Assembly (NCBI RefSeq): GCF_000787575.1
Contig: NW_012236503.1
Location: 62,001-126,000, forward strand
Origin: Acytostelium subglobosum LB1
Lineage: Eukaryota; Evosea; Eumycetozoa; Acytosteliales; Acytosteliaceae
Length of the DNA: 64,000 nucleotides
Direction: 5' to 3'
In this document: in pieces, positions 57,955 through 64,000 of the stretch
Position numbering within the stretch: position 1 is the stretch's first letter
Layout: each line of letters opens with the position of its first letter
Position numbers and translations under genes: made by a program
Notes under the pieces: generated by a model
The model's input: only the letters and a program-made list of their open reading frames with translations
Database searches by the model: none
Told to the model about the DNA's origin: nothing

Positions 57955-60332
57955 TTATAGTTTGAAATCGTCGGCAGCAGGATAGCTCTTGTTGGCATAC
58001 TTGCCATCCATCACCTTGGCCGTCAGTCTTTGCTTCCCACCGACAGTATTCAAGTGTAGCGTCGATCGATAGTAGTGTTTGACTTTAGGTACGTGGAATA
58101 GACAGACAAGACCATCTCTTACTTGGCTACTATTGATTGATTGACACTCTTGAATGATGTGCTCTATGATGTTCGCCTCGGAAATGCCTTTATCAATAAC
58201 ATAGTCATTTCCTGTCTGAAATAGATATGTCCTCCTTTGACCTTTGACACTGTGATCATTGATTGGAGTGTATGTGTTAGTGTATGTTGTCTCTCTCTCT
58301 ACATGATGTCGGACTATAATACAAACCAGAATCGAATGTCATAGGTCACATTCTCAGGGTCATAGCCAACAACCTCACCAGGCCACCAGCTCTTATAATC
58401 GTCGCCTTCTTCGTTGGTCATTGCCGTTACCATCTGATTCAACTTGAAGGCAGTTGGGCGTGGTGGATGAGACAAGTCGTCAGGCTCCAGGCCAAATGTA
58501 GATCGGAAGGCAACGTCGGCCATGTAGTTGTTGATATGGCCCTTGATGTGTTTGTTGTAGTTGTCCTCATAGAACTTCCTCGAGTGGCTCACATAGCTGG
58601 CAAGTGCTACTCCATCCTTTCGATAGATCTCAATGAGCTTGGTCATGATCATATCCCTGGTCACCTGTTGCTTGCATATCTGTCCAGGTCGTCTCTGTTT
58701 GTTGGATGCCTTAATGGCTGTGTTGTTGGAACCATGCTTGGCTGTAAGGTTTGGGTTAACAATTAGTCCACAATGGTCGCAGAGCATTGAATGAATAGTG
58801 ATAGTACTAACACATGGCTTACCTTCAGATGCAATGTTACACAACATCATTAAGCAGCCGTACAGCTCCATATATTCGCCAGAATGATGTATGAAGATGT
58901 GAAGATAAGAGGTAGGTTCAATGTTGTAAATATTGATTAGCAATCTGCCAAACCTCTCACACAACACTCTCCATTGATAGGACTTGATGACAATGGTGTG
59001 ATCGAGTAGCAAGATAACCAACTTGTATATCATCTCCCAGAGTCTAACTACATTGGCCTTTTTGTTGTTGTTGTTGATGATAGTATTAGTTAATGCACTC
59101 AATCAATCACTCACTTGGAGCCTGACGATTGTCTTACTCTCTCAGTTTCATCTTCAATGAGATCTGTGAGTCCATCTTCCCTCCTGACCATGACTGCAAG
59201 CAATTGGAGACATTGATGAAAGGTAGGCTTGGCTTGACTGAATCGATACTGTGCAGGCATTGGTACTGATTTGCCACGTCTCGTCCAAACAGTACCCTCT
59301 GGCTTCATCTTTAGGTTGCATCGCTTGAGCAAGACGCTCTCGATTGTCCTCATTGAGTTGGACAGGACATTGTCGACCTCGACCAAGGCGCCAGAGTGAT
59401 TGCCCACATCCAAGGCGGTGCGCATGCTGTCGATCGACAGGGAGTGTCTCTCTATCTCATCATCGTCGACCTCATTGTCCTGGATATCTTCCTCATCACT
59501 GCTGGTCATGGAAAAATTGTCATCATCATTGTTCTCGTTGTCCTGGTCAACATAATCGTCGTCATCTTCGTACTCGTCAACATAATCATCGTCCTCATCA
59601 TCGTGTTCCTCGTCCAGATCCTGATGGTCAACATTGTCTAATGCCATGGACCTACTGTCCACAAGATACTTGATGAAGAGCTTGAATAACTTCTTGATCG
59701 AGCCTGGTATCATGAGGTCTGGTATGTACTGATCAAGCTCAAAGGCAACACCATAGATTGGACGATGTGCGAATCCTTGGCGCTGTACTGCCTTCTTCTC
59801 TTGACTGCTAACTTGGCCCTCAGTCAAATCTAGATACTTTGTCTTTGACCATATCTCTCTTGTAGAAGTCTATGCCAGAACCAACATATCCAACAGTCCT
59901 CCTAGTGCACATGCACCTGTAGCACTTTATGATGCTGTTGCCACTGAATATGTCATACATCCCGAGCAACTTTACACAACAACTAAGATCGTTGGTTGTG
60001 ACGAAACGGATGTTGTATTTGTATTGCCTTCCGTCTCTTTCAGATCTGAACCAAACCTATGACATGAATGTGTAAGTGTCAGTATGATTGATTGATTGAT
60101 TGATTGATTGTACACTGGATATACAACAACTAACGGAACTTACAAGGTATGGCTTTGGCAGAGTGCTGAGCAATGTAGTCACTGGTGCAAGGTCGTGGAT
60201 AAGGTCATTCAGTGATATGGACAGTATGGCCTCGCCAAACGGACGCTTGGCCTCGGCAGCAGTTTTACCTGAGATGGCTGATAATGTTGTCAGTTCTTGA
60301 AACTTCCTGCCACAGTCTTTCTTGGTCATCAT
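57955..60332 (-). mobile_element. Transposase-like gene with Tnp2/Plavaka features, in several exons
   Basis: Splice-supported pieces: 60332-60144 joined to 60056 (phase 0) giving RFVTTNDLSCCVKLLGMYD and KCYRCMCTRRTVG; 59827-59111 with GVAFELDQYIPDLMIPGSIK and an acidic stretch; then to 58823, 58741-58323 (phase 1) and 58215-57955 (phase 0), ending in KSYPAADDFKL. The Cys-rich patch after a D-L-x-C segment and SYLHIFIHHSGEYMELYGCL resemble the CxxC and H-x-x-x-H...YG regions of Tnp2/Plavaka (CACTA-type) transposases. Between 59836 and 59827 and at about 59105 the frames do not join cleanly, so the copy is broken or has unseen introns. Terminal repeats were not found. Confidence 0.4.
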
Positions 60333-60459
60333 ACTCCCCTCCCCATTTCACCTTCCCTCACAATCACCACAATCACTTTCCTTCACCATCTCCAACTTTC
60401 ACTCACCCCCAAATCAGAACTTTCACACCACTTTCCAAGTTGACCAAACATGAATCTCG

Positions 60460-60473
60460 CTTGCAAAAGCAAG
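60460..60473. repeat. CTTGCAAAAGCAAG hairpin downstream of the membrane-protein gene
   Basis: Stem CTTGC/GCAAG with AAAA loop, 63 bp beyond the stop of the minus-strand gene at 60537. The same 14 bases occur at 61504-61517. Confidence 0.7.
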
Positions 60474-60536
60474 TGAACGATAGATGCTTATTCTATTGAT
60501 AGATTTAATGAAAAGGAGGTCCAAACTGTTGGTCTC

Positions 60537-61341
60537 TCAAGCCATAATTTGAGGGTAAAGGAGTGGACTGGTCTCTGTCTTTTGCAACAATTTAATGTCT
60601 TGGTCATATTCATCACAAGGAGTTATGTTGATACTGCTGTCTTGATTTGAATCTAGAGTTGATTTGGTTTCAACATCAAGGTTTGATGGTGGACGATTGA
60701 CACCATACCAAGGTACAAAGCTAAAGATCACTGTTAATATAGCACCAGACATCCACACCCAATAGCCAGCAGATGGTCTGAAACGATGAAGTGAAGGATC
60801 ACTCTCTATCCAGAAGTAGCAATATGTATTCTTGACCATACTTGATTCACAATGTAAAGCCTCTTGATGTCCAAAATATCGGAATGTGGCTGCGAAATAC
60901 AGTGTCGGGAACACAGTGACCAATGTACCAAGTATCCAAAATACTTTCAAAGTCCTATCAAACTTGTCAACATTCTCTGGATGTCTGTTTTCAATCAGAG
61001 CCAATACATTAAATAATGTAAACCAGATTATAACAGATATTGACATTGCCAATAATGTTGGTAGGAAGGTATTCCTTAGTGCTCCATATGGTATGAGTTC
61101 ATTCTTCATTCATTGATTCAATCAAATAAAGTGTTGGAAGTGATTAGATACTTTTGAAAATGATTGATTGACAATTGATACATACATTATAATCTAGATA
61201 AACACCTTGCCACCCATAATAAGATGGATTCTTATATGAGTTATGATACCATGATAGATAGAATGGTGCAGCCAAGCAAACTAGATAACCGAAGATCACT
61301 TTACAATGAAAGCCATATAACCATTTACTAGTCTTCTCCAT
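60537..61341 (-). CDS. Intact four- to five-pass membrane protein, family head of copies 1 and 2
   Basis: Exons 61341-61186 and 61103-60537 join in phase 0 to 240 residues. Helices: VIFGYLVCLAAPFYLSW, SISVIIWFTLFNVLALI, TLKVFWILGTLVTVFPTLYF, YWVWMSGAILTVIFSFVPW. Loops carry a conserved SSMVKNTYCYFW segment and, in the first extracellular-like loop, YYGWQGVYLDYN. The arrangement recalls tetraspan-like proteins without being clearly one. The C-terminus is polar and Thr/Asp-rich, ending SPLLYPQ. It sits 223 bp from the end of the GH3 gene on the same strand, and that pairing is repeated in the decayed copy. Confidence 0.8.
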
Positions 61342-61503
61342 CTGTTATTATTATTATATATATATATACATTAAACTATATCAATCACATTTGATTAAGA
61401 TACAAGTCTCTCTTACATGAACAAAAACTTGTTCTCAACTTCAACTTCTCCATCAAACATTCGCATTACAAAGTGACACATCTCAAAATGGATTGATCAA
61501 ATT

Positions 61504-61517
61504 CTTGCAAAAGCAAG
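61504..61517. repeat. CTTGCAAAAGCAAG hairpin downstream of the GH3 gene
   Basis: Same hairpin as at 60460-60473, 47 bp beyond the stop of the GH3 gene (61564). AGGTCCAAAC follows nearby in both places, suggesting related 3' ends. Confidence 0.7.
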
Positions 61518-61563
61518 AGGTCCAAACCATTCATTCACTCCTTCAATAATGTATTTTATTTAG

Positions 61564-64000
61564 TTAGATAAGGTTGATGTCAATTGAGAGTTGTCCGATG
61601 GCAATGGTGAATTGACCGGGTTCAATGGTGGGTCGGTTGTCTTGTCCAATGAATGAGAAGTCCAGTGGAGCGAGGATGAATTGGACATTGATGGAATCGC
61701 CTGGGTTGAGATCAACCTTGTCGACACCGCGCAACATTCGGATCTCTGGTGTGACCGATGCGTACAGATCACTCAAGAACAACAGCACAGTGTCCTTGCC
61801 ACTCATCTTGCCAGTGTTGGTAACGGTGACATTGATCGCCACGTACTGGCCAATGGTCGCGTTGAATGTGTTGGTGCCATCAGTGGTGAGGTTGGCCACC
61901 AGGTTGGAGTAAGTGAATGATGTGTAGCTCAGTCCAGTGCCAAAGTCAAACAGTGGATCGTGGAAGCCGTACAATGAGTACTTGTAGTAGTAGGGCGAGA
62001 TGTCGCCCGTGGTGGCTGGGTACGTGATGGGCAGACGACCCGAGGGGTTGACATCACCAAAGATGATGTCGGCGATGGGCTTGCCAGCCTGTGGACCGGG
62101 CAAGTATCCCATGAGTACTCCGTCAATCTTGGCAACGAGTGAAGGTGGCAGCACACGTGGACGAGCCTCAAACAACACGAGAATGACTGGCACGTTGACG
62201 TTGGACACGATGGCCTCGAGCAGGGCCAGGGAGGCCGGGTCGATGGACAGGTCGTAGATGTCGCCCGGGGTCTCGGCTTCAGGCTGCTCGCCCATGACCA
62301 CGACCACGGCGTCGGCTTGCTTGGCAGCGGCGACGGCAGCGTCGATCATTCCTTGATTTATCACTCCAAACTGAGTGCCTTGCTCGTAGACCACTTTGGC
62401 CGATGTTTGATTGAGGGCTTGCTGGATGCCTCCCAACACAGTGGTACCGTATGGCACCTCTGCGTTGTTGACTGGACCCTGCCAGTGAACTGACCATCCA
62501 CCGCATTGATTGGGCAAGCTGTCTGCGCTTGGGCCAGTGACCAAGATGTTTTGGATCTCGCTTGGGTTGAGTGGCAGCGCCTCATTGAGGTTCTGCAGCA
62601 ATGTGATCGACTCCTCGACGATTGATGCAGCGAGCTCGCGGTCCTCAAGCTGGCCAATTGTGTTGAGGTATGGGTTGGAGGGGTCGGGGTAGGGCTCGTC
62701 GAACAGACCGATCGCGTACTTGAGGTTGAGGATGCGAGTGACCGACTCGTCGATTCGCGACTCGGGAACGACACCGTCCTGCACGAGCTGGAAGAGGATG
62801 GTTGGGAACGAGAAGTCGTCCGGCACCATTGACATGTCGATACCGGCGTTGAGGGCGTAGATGATGGCTTCGGCCATGCTCGAGGTCAAATGGTGGAACT
62901 CGACCAGCTTCTCAATGTCCTGCCAGTCGGTGACGATCAGGCCGTCAAAGGCCAGCTCGCCACGCAACACACCGTTGACGTACTTCTCGCTGGCGTGCAT
63001 AGGCACACCGTTGACCTCGCCCGAGTTGATCATGGCGGATGATGCGCCAGCGTCGACGGCAGCGGCAAACGAAGGCAGGAAGTAGCGACGGAGCATGCGC
63101 TCTGGGATCCAGGCGGGTGTGCGGTCCTTGCCGTTGACAGGGTCAGAGTAGCCCAGATAGTGCTTCATGCATGAGGCGACGTATGGTGTGAGAACTCTGC
63201 CAGTGAATGGGTTCTGGCCGCCTTGGAAACCGGTGACTGACGCAGCGCCCATTATCGAGGCGACATAAGGGTCTTCGCCAAAAGTCTCATAGGTCCTGCT
63301 CCACAATGGCTGAACTCCAACACCAAGCACAGGTGCAAAGATCCAGTGGAATCCAACAGCAGACGAGTCCTTTGCTGAGACAGCATTGGCCTTGCTCGCC
63401 AATGATGGGNTTGAAAGTTGCTGCCAATCCAGTGTTCTAAAAGTGATAGATTGATTGATTATGTGTCAGTTAGTGAGTGATGGAATCATTCCAACATGTA
63501 TGATTGAGCGATCGAGTGAGTGATTGTTGCAAGATGGAATGATTGATTGAGTGATGGAATCGTTCCAACATGTATTGATGGGGTGATGTGATTGATTGAG
63601 TGTTTGGATGAAATTGACGGAGTGATCATGTGATGATGGAGTGATTGAATGAGTGAACTTACATGTGGGAACATGGTACCCATGTGGATGTAGTTGGCAC
63701 CGTGAACACTGTCCATTCCGTAGATCATTGGGACTTTGCTTGGACTGTTCTTGAGGGTGTAGTTCTGAATGATGGTCAGGGCCTCAATCCAGTTGGTGGC
63801 ATTCATATAGTGGATCTCATTGTTGATCACACCGTTGGCCGTTGGTGAGTTGAGGAATGAGCCAATCTTGTACTGATTGGTCACCTGGTCCAAGTAGGTC
63901 TGGTTGATCGTGGCCGTGTTGTGCTCCAACAATATGTTGATGTCGATCTGGGTCATCTGACCGATCTTCTCGAGCAACGACATTGAGTTCAGGATGCCGC
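61564..64000 (-). CDS. GH3 beta-glucosidase, lysosomal-type (N-terminus beyond window)
   Basis: The gene is open at the right edge; its first visible exon ends at 63663 and the second runs 63436-61564, joined in phase 0 (226-nt intron). It has the GH3 TIM-barrel features GMDSVHGANYIHMGTMFPH, TYETFGEDPYVASIMG and the nucleophile region GLIVTDWQD, then the alpha/beta sandwich (EESITLLQN; VTGPSADSLPNQCGGWSVH) and the fibronectin-like C-terminal domain (YGLSYTSF-like GFHDPLFDFGTGLSYTSF). It closely resembles D. discoideum lysosomal beta-glucosidase GluA. An n at 63410 sits where one extra base would shift the frame (TFNPSLASKAN expected), so it is probably a sequence flaw. Secretion signal not visible here. 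Confidence 0.92.

Noticed and set aside
1-64000. CRISPR arrays, bacterial operons or riboswitches
   Set aside because: No regularly spaced direct repeats with unique spacers, and the gene structure is eukaryotic throughout.

Overview
The window reads as nuclear DNA of a social amoeba (dictyostelid). The evidence is three genes built of FNIP repeats, a Roco5-type RhoGEF/LRR/Roc/COR protein, long poly-Q/N/S tracts, short introns (about 65-230 nt) with GTAAGT or GTATGT donors, and TGAT-rich intergenic DNA. The base composition is less AT-rich than I would expect of Dictyostelium discoideum, so another dictyostelid group is likely; I cannot name the species. Two unresolved bases (n) and several single-base frame jumps in otherwise well-kept genes suggest a draft assembly.

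From 0 to 48 kb the window is ordinary, gene-dense euchromatin. It holds a roco5-like gene (open at the left edge), a small LYR-motif mitochondrial gene, a multi-pass membrane protein, three FNIP-repeat genes (one with an in-frame stop), a Trm7/FTSJ1 tRNA methyltransferase, an unknown Ser-rich protein, poly(ADP-ribose) glycohydrolase, a mitochondrial-type membrane protein, a thioredoxin-fold protein, an HMG-box protein, an active-type myotubularin, an oxysterol-binding protein, a very long IF-3-type initiation factor, a Cwc21/SRRM2-type RS splicing factor, a DEAD-box helicase, a sirtuin, a cupin, an MFSD1-like transporter and a small mitochondrial protein. Exon joins were worked out by hand from splice sites and reading phase.

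From 49 to 64 kb the region is unstable. An apparently intact pair, a four- to five-pass membrane protein and a GH3 beta-glucosidase (open at the right edge), lies at 60.5-64 kb. A decayed copy of the same pair lies in the same order and orientation at 49.5-52 kb, followed by a third, truncated membrane-protein copy. Between the copies lie two tandem MITE-like repeats, a low-complexity Gln/His/Arg-Gly gene, a fossil protein-primed DNA-polymerase element of Polinton or linear-plasmid kind, and a transposase-like gene with Tnp2/Plavaka features.

The most unusual signal is in the introns. Introns of five unrelated genes carry a shared palindrome around TGGAATNATTCCA, some with matching flanks. 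Introns of three others carry three or four copies of a CACGTGATC palindrome. Both look like repeated families that prefer introns.
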